Numbered from the stretch's first letter, positions 16,484-26,964 are shown. The stretch: 64,000 nt of DNA from Blastomussa wellsi (GCA_947652115.1 OX393569.1:7799050-7863049); one strand, 5' to 3'. Numbers and translations are program-made. Notes: generated by a model not told the origin, from the sequence alone.

Positions 16484-19400
16484 ATGCCTTCCAGAAAAGC
16501 CGCCATCTCTTCGAGTTCCTCTTCTGTGAGTGGGGTTTCACCCCACCCCCCACAACACTCTTTGTAACCATATGCTTTTGTGTGGATCCCGTCTTCCGCA
16601 ATCCAGCGTTTTGAATCAAACGCGCACAGTGAAATCTTGTTCACGTGCATGCCCCAGATTTCATGCCCTTCGCTCCGCAGAATGTTCATGCCGTGTCTCA
16701 TCTGTTTCTTCTCGCCAAAAATAATTTCGCGGTAATGCTCGTGCTTGATTTTTTTCTTGACGACGCACTTTTTCACCCCCTTTGCCTTTTTTATATTTTT
16801 TTCGTCCCCTCGGAGGATGGAATACATTTTTGACCTGAGACAGATGACTTCGTCGATTGGCACCCCCGCGCATTCATCTTTCATTTTGCCCAGGACCTTT
16901 TTGTTGACGTTTGAGTGCAGCGGGTGCTCCTTCGGGTAATCACTCAAGTCATACAATGATTTGTTTCGTGCAACGTCTTTGTACACGTCTTCTGTTTCGA
17001 TCTCGAGCAGAAGGCTGTCCGTGTCTGTGTACAAAAGTTCACATTTTGGTCCCTGCTTTTTCAGGTGGTTGTAGAAAAAGTCGTACATGAGGATCTTGCT
17101 GTTGTCCAGGACCGTCATGCCCGTGTACACCGGTTTGTTCAGCAGAATTTTTCCTTTGTGCATGTGTATGCCCGCCATATCATTTGTGAATTCTACAAAC
17201 CTTGAGAACAGGGGGCTGGCAACCAGTTTTCTTATTTTGTTTTCTTCATCACCGCGCACGATTTTGATGTCCGTGCGCTTCCGCAGGTTCTCCATCGTTT
17301 TCCCGAACACCGAGTTGTTCATCAGCTTGTAGAAGTTCTTTTCAAAGTCGCTTTTTGCTTCTTTTCGGAACTCTGTGTTCATCATGATGTACGGCTCCAT
17401 CCAGCGCTCTTGATCGAACTCGAGCACCTTGTGGACTTTTTTCAATTTCATGCCCTGTTTCAGATAAAACTGGAGGTTCCTGTAATGCAAAACGTAATTG
17501 TTTTTGTCTTCAAGCGTCAGCAGCAGCTTCTTGTCTTTGGGTGGTTTCAGATCAAGCTTTTCCATCAGACGATTTTGATAGTCCGACATGTCCTCTTTTT
17601 TTACCGCCTTTTTTTCCGGTGCAAGCGGATAGCTGTTGTGCTCTTCATGCAGTTCCGCCGGATATTCAAGGTCAACCTCAAGAATCCACCCAGTTTTTGC
17701 ACCCTCTTTTTTCTTTTGGATTTCTTCTTCAGTCGGCATGACACGTTTCCATTTGAAATTCCTCAATGGCAGGGGCTTGCACATGGCCCAGCCGTAAAGG
17801 TTGTTTGCATCGAGATACATGATCCAACTTTTCGGTTTGCTTTCATCGAAGCCTTCACACATTGGGTTGTTGGCTTTGGCGTGCCTCTTACTGGCCATTG
17901 AAATCCCGCCGCGCATCCCCCTTTCCACAAACAAATGCATGTCGATGTCTGTGAAAAGCTCCAGCTCGACGCCTGTCATTTTCAAGAGCGCGTCCCAGCT
18001 CAATCCTGGTGATGTGAAATAATGCGCCGGATCAAGCCCATACTGCTTTTGACATAAGTCCCTGAAGTTTTCAAAAACATCTGCCAGCAGGGCGACATCC
18101 GTTTTCACATAGAGATCGTGGTAATCTCCAAGATTTTTGCACTCAAATGTTTCCCAGACTTTCTGTGCGTGTGCATATTCAGCATCTGAAATTCCTTCGT
18201 CATTCAGTTTGCTGTAAAACTTGTCTTTTTCCGGCAGTTTTGTCTCGTCGAACCTCTCCCATGTGTCCATGTACTCATACGGATAGATCCCTTTTTGAAA
18301 CAAAAGTTCGCTTCCTTTTGCGATTTTTTCTGTGTTTTTCAATGCCTCTTTGGGTGTTGCTTTCACAAGTGAATCGAGGCTTCCCTGCAGAAAATTCAAG
18401 CTGTCAATGAAATGCAAACCACCCATGGAAAATGTGATGTACTTTTCCATGTTGTTGGCGATGCATTTCACTTCTTTTTCTTGCTGCGCTATCGCTTGCA
18501 TCAAGTGGTGCGCATCATAACCTCTCAGATTGTGAAATACCACTGGAATTGGGAATGTTTTGGGCTTCAACTTCAGTTTGAAATTGCACTCGTTGTGCGC
18601 GGCTCCGCGGAACTTGCCTGTCACGTGGCAGTGTTCTTTTACAGCGTCTCTGAAAACTGGTTGGATCAACGGTTTTTCACAAAATCGGCATTTTTCTTGT
18701 TTTTCCGCCGCTTCTTTTTGTTCTTTTGCCAACTTTTTCATGCAAATGAAATCCAGCTTCTTTTGCGCAAACCAGAAACATTTTTTGTGAACCTGCCCCA
18801 AATATTCGTCTTTGTTTTTGTTCCATGCTGGCAATGAGTCGAGGAAATTTTCTTTCATCAAACTTTTGTTGCATATATGGCATTCTGTTGCGCTTTTGAA
18901 ATTTTCCCAATCTTTTGGTGACATCGCAACCGTTTTTGGTTCTTCCACACTTTCTCTCAATTTTTCTTCCTCTTGCACGATGTCGTTCAGAAAGTTCCCC
19001 ACCGCATTTTTCCCCCTCCAGACTTTTGTGTTCATGATTTTTCCATCACTTCTAACACTCATCCAGGCGTACCCGCACGCTTCGTGCCATTCAGTTTTTT
19101 CTGTGAAACTTTTTTCTTTGCTCTCTAGCCATCGCTCGCATGTCGAGATTTTTTTCACAAGTGCCTCAAAATCAGCATAAATCACGAATAGTGTCTTCAT
19201 CTGTTTGTGGAAATTTTGAAATATTGTCTTGTTTTTCCCTTCTTCCGGCGTGTCAATCCTTGTGGGTCTGCCCTCCAAGCCGTTGCAATATTTTTCATGC
19301 TCCGCAAGCAAATCCGCTCTTGTGAAACCTGTCAGGCACATCATGCAGTAGTGCTTTGTGTGGTGGGCTTTGGTCTGATCGCGAAACAGAGCGCTCACCC

Positions 19401-20319
19401 TTTTGACAAAACAGTAATGTTGAATTTCTCCTGACTCAACCAGAATCAAATTAATACGTGGCAAGCTTTTCTCTTTCTCATTCACATGGTAGAATATCAC
19501 GCAGTTTTTTTCCCAGCCAAAGACGTTTATTGCCAAATGTGCATTTTGTTTTTCAAGCTTTTCAATCTGTGACACCGGTGTTGGAAAAATGATGCCTGTC
19601 CAGTTTATTCCATCGTTGACTGGATATTTGCTAGGTCTTTGCGCATCTTTTGTTACTGGGAAAAGGGCCGCTCTGAGCGCCCACTTCAAACATTCGTTGT
19701 CTTTGTTTTTCACATTTAAAATTGCTTTCTTTGCCGCGAGTTTGGCCGGCAGTGGCAACCATGACCCCCCGCGCAATGGCTGAAAGCGCGCGACATTCAC
19801 GTACGCGACCATTACTTCAACAAAATCCCATCCTGATCCTTCTGCTGACCAGTTCTCGATTTCTCCATTGATCTGGTCAATAAATTCATCGAATTTCTGG
19901 ACAAACTTTACTTCGTCTTCTAGATCTTTCTGAAAGAAAATATATGGATCGTCGTTTTTGAAATAAACTTCTTTTTCTTCCGTTTTCGTACCTCCTTTTC
20001 CATCGTCAATTTCTCGTGAAAACTTTACTCTCATTCCGAAACCCACTTTCACGTTTTTCAATGAAACAATTTCATTTTTCACCACATTTATGAACTTATC
20101 TTGATAAAGGTTTGCAAAAGTGTAAAGATCTTTGTTGTTTGGGTCATTTTCTCTGAATCTCATCGACCAGACGCGGAGCCATTCACGGTAATTTGTTTGT
20201 GAAATCATGAAATTTCCGTGAAGACGATTCTTTTCTGGGTCCAATGTTTCTTGTTGAATTCTGGGGGTTTGACCGTAAAACATTTGCAGTACATCGTTTG
20301 AATAGACAGCTGCGGCCAT
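16468..20319 (-). CDS. Type-B DNA polymerase (Polinton pPolB)
   Basis: 1283 residues using ATG 20319; an in-frame GTG at 20343 lies farther upstream in the TIR. Proofreading exonuclease motifs are D383-F-E (YADFEAL), D602 in NLRGYDAHH, and D741 in YVKTDVALL. Polymerase motifs are D837 in LDANNLYG, N1001-N-S in MNNSVFGK, and YTDTDS at 1097-1102. A C2H2 zinc finger lies at about 325-346 (CMMCLTGFTRADLLAEHEKYC). A second zinc module at about 542-577 contains CxxC and HCHVTGKFRG, like an endonuclease VII/HNH knuckle. The family uses protein priming, and the N-terminal 320 residues could include the terminal-protein region; that is not shown by motif. All catalytic residues are present. The first 11 codons lie inside the TIR. 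Confidence 0.95.
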   Translation of the reverse strand: MAAAVYSNDVLQMFYGQTPRIQQETLDPEKNRLHGNFMISQTNYREWLRVWSMRFRENDPNNKDLYTFANLYQDKFINVVKNEIVSLKNVKVGFGMRVKFSREIDDGKGGTKTEEKEVYFKNDDPYIFFQKDLEDEVKFVQKFDEFIDQINGEIENWSAEGSGWDFVEVMVAYVNVARFQPLRGGSWLPLPAKLAAKKAILNVKNKDNECLKWALRAALFPVTKDAQRPSKYPVNDGINWTGIIFPTPVSQIEKLEKQNAHLAINVFGWEKNCVIFYHVNEKEKSLPRINLILVESGEIQHYCFVKRVSALFRDQTKAHHTKHYCMMCLTGFTRADLLAEHEKYCNGLEGRPTRIDTPEEGKNKTIFQNFHKQMKTLFVIYADFEALVKKISTCERWLESKEKSFTEKTEWHEACGYAWMSVRSDGKIMNTKVWRGKNAVGNFLNDIVQEEEKLRESVEEPKTVAMSPKDWENFKSATECHICNKSLMKENFLDSLPAWNKNKDEYLGQVHKKCFWFAQKKLDFICMKKLAKEQKEAAEKQEKCRFCEKPLIQPVFRDAVKEHCHVTGKFRGAAHNECNFKLKLKPKTFPIPVVFHNLRGYDAHHLMQAIAQQEKEVKCIANNMEKYITFSMGGLHFIDSLNFLQGSLDSLVKATPKEALKNTEKIAKGSELLFQKGIYPYEYMDTWERFDETKLPEKDKFYSKLNDEGISDAEYAHAQKVWETFECKNLGDYHDLYVKTDVALLADVFENFRDLCQKQYGLDPAHYFTSPGLSWDALLKMTGVELELFTDIDMHLFVERGMRGGISMASKRHAKANNPMCEGFDESKPKSWIMYLDANNLYGWAMCKPLPLRNFKWKRVMPTEEEIQKKKEGAKTGWILEVDLEYPAELHEEHNSYPLAPEKKAVKKEDMSDYQNRLMEKLDLKPPKDKKLLLTLEDKNNYVLHYRNLQFYLKQGMKLKKVHKVLEFDQERWMEPYIMMNTEFRKEAKSDFEKNFYKLMNNSVFGKTMENLRKRTDIKIVRGDEENKIRKLVASPLFSRFVEFTNDMAGIHMHKGKILLNKPVYTGMTVLDNSKILMYDFFYNHLKKQGPKCELLYTDTDSLLLEIETEDVYKDVARNKSLYDLSDYPKEHPLHSNVNKKVLGKMKDECAGVPIDEVICLRSKMYSILRGDEKNIKKAKGVKKCVVKKKIKHEHYREIIFGEKKQMRHGMNILRSEGHEIWGMHVNKISLCAFDSKRWIAEDGIHTKAYGYKECCGGWGETPLTEEELEEMAAFLEGIHFNV

Positions 20320-20537
20320 GTTCGCGTATATGGATGCGCGCACACTTCTTCAAATGGAAAATAAATTCTGGCGCAAATTGTGTAAATATGCCTGGAGCCT
20401 TGCTGTTGATACCACACACATGTAAAGTAGGCTTTCTGGTCGCAAGAATGGTAACCGATGCATACCCGGCGACAAGTTGGAGCCGGGTATGCATCGGTTA
20501 CCATTCTTGCGCCAGAAAGCCTACTTTACATGTGTGT
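20285..20537 (-). repeat. Polinton right terminal inverted repeat (253 bp)
   Basis: Reverse complement of 4971-5223 with no difference that I can see. It contains the polymerase start codon and first 11 codons. The outer 124 nt form the right terminal hairpin. Confidence 0.95.
20414..20537. other. Terminal hairpin at the right element end
   Basis: Same palindrome as at the left end, in mirror position, with the loop in the same orientation relative to the end. No flip/flop difference is seen between the two ends. Confidence 0.9.
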
Positions 20538-20542
20538 GACCA
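20538..20542. repeat. target-site duplication GACCA (right)
   Basis: Directly follows the right TIR and equals 4966-4970. Confidence 0.85.
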
Positions 20543-21004
20543 GATTGTAAACCTCAATAGCCAACCCAAAATAATTTTAAGTTAGTTAATTCCTCTAATA
20601 GATTTCCATAAAGATAAACTCTTTTAAAATCAAAGTAAAACCTAAAGGAAATGAAAATGGAGGGTTTTACGTGGATACCTCACACCTATTTTTACAGAAT
20701 ACCTCAGTTTTGAACGGTGAAAAAAGCAATCCCACCAACTTATGGTTGAAGCGGGGAACTACTCGAAAGGCTCGGAAATCTGGCCTCTTCAATTAGAATA
20801 ATCAATTAACCAATTGTTCAATAACCAACCTGACTATATTAAGAAGTGAAAACTGCAAAGGACCCCGATCGATTTTGCTCAAGAGACCTAATCAGCTAAA
20901 AATAAGCTGTAACACAAACAAAACTGCAAGGCTTATACAACCGTTCTCGAATAGCGTTCTATATTACGTTTAGGTGGGAAAATGTCATGCAGTACATGTA
21001 TGGG
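20543..21004. other. non-coding spacer
   Basis: AT-rich sequence with no supported gene. Confidence 0.4.
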
Positions 21005-21138
21005 CCTTACTCTCACGGCGGCCATGCTGAGTCCCGAGGGATTGAAAACTTTTGTTTTGCCACGTGAGAACTCGTTCCCAAACATTTCAACTCGAAGCTC
21101 GGGCTACGAAATCTATTGTCTATGGCCAATATGGCCCA
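21005..21138. mobile_element. MITE family A, copy 1
   Basis: CCTTACTCTCACGGCGGCCATG opens the copy and CCAATATGGCCCAT closes it, with interior words GTCCCGAGGGATTGAAAAC and CAAACATTTCAACTCG. Related copies lie at 38723-38869, 45041-45191 (opposite orientation) and 48422-48672. Confidence 0.65.
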
Positions 21139-21205
21139 TGACCAGTGCCACTAGTGATTCTGTTGAACAGACTCATTAGAATAGTATAGTATTAGAATAG
21201 TATTA

Positions 21206-21602
21206 GGCTACGTCCACACTAATCCGGATAAATTTGAAAACGCAACTTTTTTTCTCGGGATTGGCCTTCCGTCCACACTAAAACGGCGCTTTCGGTCACC
21301 GAAAACGGAACTTTTTGAAAACGCTCTCCAAGGTGGATAAATTTGAAAACGCTGGCTAGGTGTGTTAGGATGGACGGCGAAAACGGAACTTTTTGAAAAC
21401 GCTGACATCAAAACAATCGAATAGCGTTGCTCGCTCGATGTGGGCATGTCAGAGCATGTATTAAGCATTTCTTGCGAGGCAACGTTTCAAAATCGATGGC
21501 AAAACAATTTGAAAACGGTATGATGTGGACAAAAACCATTTTATCCGCTTTCGAGGCGAAAACGCCGTTTTCAAATTTATCCGGCTTAGTGTGGACGTAG
21601 CC
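21206..21602. mobile_element. MITE, PIF/Harbinger-like (TTA duplication)
   Basis: GGCTACGTCCACACTAATCC at 21206 is mirrored by GGCTTAGTGTGGACGTAGCC ending at 21602. TTA flanks both ends (21203-21205 and 21603-21605). The interior repeats the word TTTGAAAACG several times. Non-autonomous, about 397 bp. Confidence 0.75.
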
Positions 21603-21708
21603 TTAGAATAGTATAGTCCACTGAGGTTTGCGCTATAGGGGGATTCATGGTGACGTCATTGTTTACCTTTTTTCTCATTTAGTGATTAGCATATGGCTTG
21701 GCGTACAG

Positions 21709-21713
21709 AAGGC
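21709..21713. repeat. target-site duplication AAGGC (left)
   Basis: AAGGC precedes the left LTR and is repeated at 27176-27180 right after the other LTR. Confidence 0.9.
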
Positions 21714-21924
21714 TGTAGAAAACGTAATCAAATGACAACTTCGTAGACAAAATTCCACAAGAAGTATATTCAAGATAATAACTTAGGTTTCAAGACAGTA
21801 ACTTCGCATCAAGACGACAAATTCACATCGATCGTGTATTCAAGAGTTCAATCAGAGATTAATATTCGAGAGAGGGGGGTTCAATAATTGAGTTGCGTGA
21901 CAAGTTCGGTCCCAGTTTTCAACA
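21714..21924 (-). repeat. 3' LTR of the BEL/Pao element
   Basis: 211 bp, TG...CA type. It matches 26965-27175 over its full length by eye. Confidence 0.93.
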
Positions 21925-21935
21925 CACTCCCCCAC
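21925..21935 (-). other. Polypurine tract
   Basis: On the minus strand GTGGGGGAGTG directly abuts the 3' LTR, the expected place for the plus-strand primer. Confidence 0.7.
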
Positions 21936-22055
21936 GTTGATTGATGTCATCAATCAAAGTCCAAAGTTCAATAAAATTTCAAAGTTCAGCGTTCGAATAA
22001 TCTTACAGGAATAAACAATACACAACAGAATCGGCTTAATACATGTACATCTATA

Positions 22056-25000
22056 TCAGACAGAATTCACGACGACCACTGGAACATTCTCGTCCCTCAC
22101 TACTGTAATAGGAACATTTGCCACTTGGAGGGCGGGGTCGTCAGTTTCCGTGTCCAGCTTCACTTCTAAAGGATAGAGCCTCTGCAATGGGCGTCTCCAT
22201 TCCGCAGTTGGTGAATTACCAGACTTGACTCTCACCACTGCACTTCGAACATGACCATCTCGACCACGAAGTAATCGTTCAATCTTCCCAAGCCGCCACT
22301 GCTGTCTTGGGGTTTTGTTCTCATGTACACACACAATATCTCCCACTTGCACTTTACGGACAGAATTTGCTCTCTTCGAGTAGCGATGGTATTCTCTAAG
22401 CTGTGTGAGATATTCAGACCTCCATCGGTTCCAGAAATGATCCAGAGTTCGCTGTAAGAATCTGGCTCTTCTTGTAAGTGTTTCCTCAGTTTGACCAACT
22501 TCTTTCGATGTGTCCCTTGATGGTACTGACAAAATTCTGCGACCCACAATCAGGTGTGAAGGTGTTAATGGTTCCTCCATTTCATCAGAGACATATGTCA
22601 AGGGTCGTGAGTTCAAGGCTGCTTCAACCTCTACAAGGACAGTAGACAGCTCGTCATAGTTCAACCGGGCATTTTTAAGACGACCGCCACACCTCAGAAT
22701 TCCTTTGTCATCCGTAAACAGTGATAATGAAGCCTTGACCTGATCAAAGTTCTTGTCATTGTAGACAGATTTTTGAACCTCCTTGATCCAAAGCTCTCTC
22801 GCGTGATCGACCTCTTCGTGCCTTATTTCTCCATCAACCAGCTTCTCCTTCATTTTACTTCGCTTGAGATTAGAAACAAACCGCAAAACATGAGCGGTGA
22901 CTCGCATCAGTCTTTGAAGACTACTGAACCTTTCCAAGGGAATGATGCAATCAAGATTTAGAGACTTTTTTGAGGTCACCTCTCCAGAGGCAATGTTCGC
23001 AAGAACTGTACTCTCATGCTGCTTTCTGTGGTTGTTACAGCTTCCCTTCTTCATTTCTAGGCAAGGATCTGAATCGTCACTTGTAACTGCAACAGAGTTC
23101 ATTGAAAGACTTGGCCAACACTCCTTTTCTTTTCTAAGGAACTCAGGACCACTCCACCACAATTTGTTAGTGATCAGTTTTGAGGTCATCGAACCACGTG
23201 AACAGATGTCAGCCGGATTGGATTCTGTGGGACAATGATTCCACTGCGTAGGCTTTGTAATTCGACGAATCTCAACCACTCTGTTTTGAATGAATTGTTT
23301 GAATTCTCTGTTTACACCCCAAATCCACCACAGAACAATTTGCGAGTCTGACCAGAAGAAAACGGCATCTACTTTCATTGTTCCGTCAAATGCTGTCAAC
23401 ACAGTATTGACCAATCGGGCCAGCACCAGAGCGCCAAGTAACTCCAGTCGAGGTATGGTTTCTCCATTCATCGGAGCAACTCTGGTTTTTGACGAGACAA
23501 GCTGGGTGAAGACAGTTCCAGCGGTTGTTTCAAGGCGTAAATACACGACTGCTCCATAGGCCTTCTCGCTTGCATCCGCAAAACCATGGAGTTGAATGCT
23601 TCGTAAATCTCTTGATGACAGACTAAGGAAGTAGTGTCTTTTCAGTTGTACTACTCCCACCTTCTTAGCATCTTGAAGAAGCTTAATCCACTGTTCATGG
23701 ATAAATGAATCCACAGGGTCATCCCAATCCACTCTTGTCTTGCAAATAGATTGAAAGATAATCTTCAGTAGAATGATGACTGGACTGATTAGCCCCAGGG
23801 GGTCGTACAACTTGCTGGTTGTACCAAGAATAGCTCTCCTCGTAACTGGACAAGTATCTTTAGTTTCTAGTGGAGTGGCTAGGTCCAAGAGCAGCAAATC
23901 ATTTTGTCTATCCCATCCAACTCCGAATACTTTCAGTTTTGCTGTACTGGAATTCCTTGATGTCTCGAACAGGGAACTCGAGAAGGTTTGATCTTCCTCT
24001 TGAACCGGGTGATCCTTGACAGACTTGCTTGTACCTTGAGAAGACTGACTTTCACATTGTTCAATTCTTTTCTGAAGAGCTCCAGAGTTGGAGACCCATT
24101 TTCTCATATTGAAGCCTCCGCTCTTGAAGGAAGACTTCAAATTCTCATACATCTCAAAAACAGAATTGTCAGAATCATCTCCACTAACAAAATCATCCAC
24201 ATACAGACTTTTCAGAACTCTCTCAGCGAATTCTTTGGGGATGTCGGCAGAAGTGAAGTGATGACGAATTGTTGCATTCAATAGGAACGGACTTGAGGAG
24301 ACGCCAAATGCAACTCTTGCGAATCGATAAACTTGGATGTTCGGGTGGTTACCTGTGATATCATCAACCCACAGGAAACGAAGATAGTCACGATCTTCTG
24401 GGTGAACTGAAACATTTAGAAAAGCTTTCTCAATGTCTCCTATGAGGGCTGTCTTGTGAACCCGAAACCTCAGGAGGATGTCATAGATGAGGGGAGACAG
24501 TGGTGGACCAGCATACAAACAGTTATTAAGACTTGGTGAGTTCTTTCCTGATCGGGCACTGGCATCATAAACAATACGTAGTTTTGTGGTATCCTTGTCA
24601 ACGCGAATCACTTCGTGATGAGGAATGTAATGTACTTTTCCCACACCATTGTTCACACCTTGCTCCACTGGTTCCACAATTCCTTGTTTTCTCTGATCTT
24701 GGATGACATCATCATAGTGCCTTAACACTTCAGGCTTCAATTTCAGACGTTTGAGTAGTGAAACCAACCTTGATTTGCACAAGGCAAAGTTATCTGGAAG
24801 CAGCTCATGGTCCTCCTTGAAAGGTAGCTGTACTTGATATCTTCCTTCCGTGAATTCGACTTCGCTAACAAATTTGTCATACAGGGACAAACCTTCATCT
24901 TGAATGCCAAGTGATTCATAGTCCCAGAATTTTCCAAGTTGAGAGGCAAGATCATCCTTACAAACAACACTGGCTTCCACTTTCAGCACATGTGTTGCAG

Positions 25001-25706
25001 TAAGATTCACAGTGTTTCCATTGTCACTGTCAGACACAATCATAGTGGGTCCAGAGAGGACATATCCCAGCTTGGTGGCAAGAGCAACAGGTTCCCATGG
25101 TGCACCTCTCACAATAGGACCCTCGACCAATGACCAGTAATAATCAGCACCAATAAGAATGCTGATGGGTAAATCTCTGCTGCCACACCCATCGGCTAAG
25201 CTGAGGCCATGCAAATGTTCATAGCTGGACTGAGCAAGCTCTGTAGGTTGTTGGGTCAGAGGGCCACATATGACTGGCACCACGTAGGCTTGAATATACA
25301 CAATCGCATCACACATGGTTTTAATACCCACTTGAACAATTTCACATGATCGTAGCCTGGCGTCAGACTCGCCAAACGTTTTGATTAGAAGTGACTCTCT
25401 ACCAATTACTGGTAACCCAAGTTTGTCTTTAAGGTTCTTAGTCACATATGATCGCTGACTACACGAATCAAAAACTAGACGTACACTTAGGGGATAACTG
25501 TCATCATCCGGACGAACTACCTCAGCAGTTGCGGTCTGCAACAATACCGACCCTCTAGACTGATCCACATACATACTAGTAGATACGCTAGCCACATGTT
25601 CTTGATCTTGCCCACCCAGGGTTGGATCAGAGTCACCACAAATTGCTACATGGTGGGCTCCCTTACATTTAAGACACTTCATAGGTGCTTGGCAGTTACG
25701 TGCCAA
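22056..25706 (-). pseudogene. BEL/Pao pol polyprotein, integrase core deleted
   Basis: 1216 codons counted from the first Met; the frame is open up to the TAA at 25767-25769. It begins with zinc-knuckle cysteines (CLKCKGAHH). The aspartic protease follows, with VFDSCSQRSYV at about 25460-25490. The reverse transcriptase has YVDDFVSGDD at about 24180-24205. An RNase H-like/A17 region follows. The integrase part is abnormal: the sequence goes from CGGRLKNARL straight to the late integrase segment E-V-E-A-A-L-N-S-R-P-L-T (junction near 22665). The HHCC zinc finger and the D-D-E catalytic core are therefore missing without loss of frame. The C-terminal DNA-binding part remains. Such a copy cannot supply its own integrase. 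Confidence 0.85.
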
Positions 25707-25766
25707 ATGTCCTTGCTTGAGACAAAGAAAACATTTCCCTTTCCTTTTAAGAACTTCTTTTCTAGA

Positions 25767-26864
25767 TTAAGTACCAGTGACAACATTACATTTAAAGCTC
25801 TGATGGTTTTGATTACAGAATGAGCACCAAACACGAGGAGATTGCTTACTCTCAGAACTATCAGTGTACAAAGCTGATGTAGAAAGTGGGACCTCACCTC
25901 GCTGATTTGAAGGCCTGGGCTCCTTGTTGTTGACAAGACATTGTTCTCTCAGTTGCAGTTCCTTGTGAAATTCTCCCAGAATATCTTTCAGATTCCATGT
26001 CTCCGATTCCAAATTTCGTGTGATAGCGATTCGAAATTCCTCCGGTAATTTCTGCATAACGGTTGGTGTTAAGAAGCAACCATACATCTCGGATGAGATT
26101 TCCATACTTTCCAATCCACGAACATGAGATTCCACTGTGTCATACAAGCTTCGGAGTTTCTTTACTTCGCCCATCGATTCCACCTTGGGAAGTTTGGTGA
26201 GCACTTCAATGTGGCTGGAGATCACTATCTGCCGATTTCCGAATCTTTGTTTAAGCAGTCCAACCGCCTTTTCGTAGTTAGCACTCGTCAGGGCCAGACC
26301 AGCGATCGCACTTCGTGCAGTGCCAGTTAGAAGTGACTGCAAATAGTTGAACTTATCCACTGGAGACAGATTCGGGTTCTTGTGAACCGCAGACTCGAAA
26401 GATTCCCAGAAAGGATACCAATGGATGGGATTTCCATGGAATTTCTTGAGTTCGAGCTTCGGCAACTTTGCATGAGTGAGAACTTTCGAAACGTGACCTT
26501 GAGCAGTTCCCGCGCTTTCGGAAGAAGAAGGGAATTCCTGACTCTTAGTCTTACCCTGCATTTCTTGATCTGCCAAAGCCGATTCTAACTCAATAATACA
26601 CTCCTGAATGGCACTCATGGTTTCGCAACTTTCGGAGACTTCGGTATCGATGGATTTAACGTCGTCCTCCAGATCCACAATTTCGCGGTCGAGCGATTGA
26701 AGCTCCGAACATTTCGTTTCAAGAGCGGTTCGAAGAAATTTGAGCCTTTTCACTTCGATGGAATTACCTTCGGCGATTAATCCTTTTGCTTCATCGATGG
26801 TTTTCTGGACGAATTTCCGATGACCGTCGCGAAATTTCCTTAAATTCCTCAATTTAGGCGGCAT
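25767..26864 (-). CDS. BEL/Pao gag (DUF1759-type) protein
   Basis: 365 residues from ATG 26864. A coiled-coil N-terminus (about 1-100, Glu/Lys/Leu-rich) is followed by the gag core. The core contains PKLELKKFHGNPIHWYPFWE (about 133-152) and the Y-L-Q-S-L-L-T-G-x-A segment, both typical of BEL/Pao gag. The frame ends at TAA 25767-25769, just after the first Cys residues of the zinc-knuckle region (WCSFCNQNH). Pol continues in the same frame, so the TAA is either a nonsense mutation or a readthrough site. Confidence 0.85.
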   Translation of the reverse strand: MPPKLRNLRKFRDGHRKFVQKTIDEAKGLIAEGNSIEVKRLKFLRTALETKCSELQSLDREIVDLEDDVKSIDTEVSESCETMSAIQECIIELESALADQEMQGKTKSQEFPSSSESAGTAQGHVSKVLTHAKLPKLELKKFHGNPIHWYPFWESFESAVHKNPNLSPVDKFNYLQSLLTGTARSAIAGLALTSANYEKAVGLLKQRFGNRQIVISSHIEVLTKLPKVESMGEVKKLRSLYDTVESHVRGLESMEISSEMYGCFLTPTVMQKLPEEFRIAITRNLESETWNLKDILGEFHKELQLREQCLVNNKEPRPSNQRGEVPLSTSALYTDSSESKQSPRVWCSFCNQNHQSFKCNVVTGT

Positions 26865-26944
26865 TATCCAACACGTGCTTCCAGCGCTAGCTCGTGCAGC
26901 TTTTCTTCACAACAGTTTCATTCAAGACGTCCTTCAGTTTTGAT

Positions 26945-26962
26945 TCCCGGGTCTCGGCACCA
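26945..26962 (-). other. tRNA primer-binding site
   Basis: On the minus strand TGGTGCCGAGACCCGGGA starts 2 nt after the 5' LTR. It begins with TGG, complementary to a tRNA CCA end. The complement resembles the 3' end of animal tRNA-Phe with one difference; the tRNA identity is not certain. Confidence 0.7.
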
Positions 26963-26964
26963 AA

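Larger units (their letters stand above)
4971..20537. mobile_element. Complete Polinton/Maverick (adintovirus-like) element, 15,567 bp
   Basis: The element is bounded by 253-bp TIRs that match throughout by eye and by a GACCA duplication. It encodes the defining Polinton set: type-B DNA polymerase (16468-20319, minus), retroviral-type integrase (14939-15937), FtsK/HerA-like packaging ATPase (12132-12767), a major capsid candidate (10859-12106) and a minor capsid candidate (5935-6609). About ten small proteins, many with hydrophobic segments, fill the rest. Genes are tightly packed without introns, and convergent stop codons overlap at 9318-9321 and 16468-16483. Most genes point right; the polymerase and two accessory genes point left. 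No adenain-like cysteine protease was recognised. Base composition is uneven: AT-rich around 5.2-6.6 kb and GC-richer at 10.9-15.9 kb. Open frames and matching TIRs indicate a recent, possibly functional copy. Confidence 0.95.
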
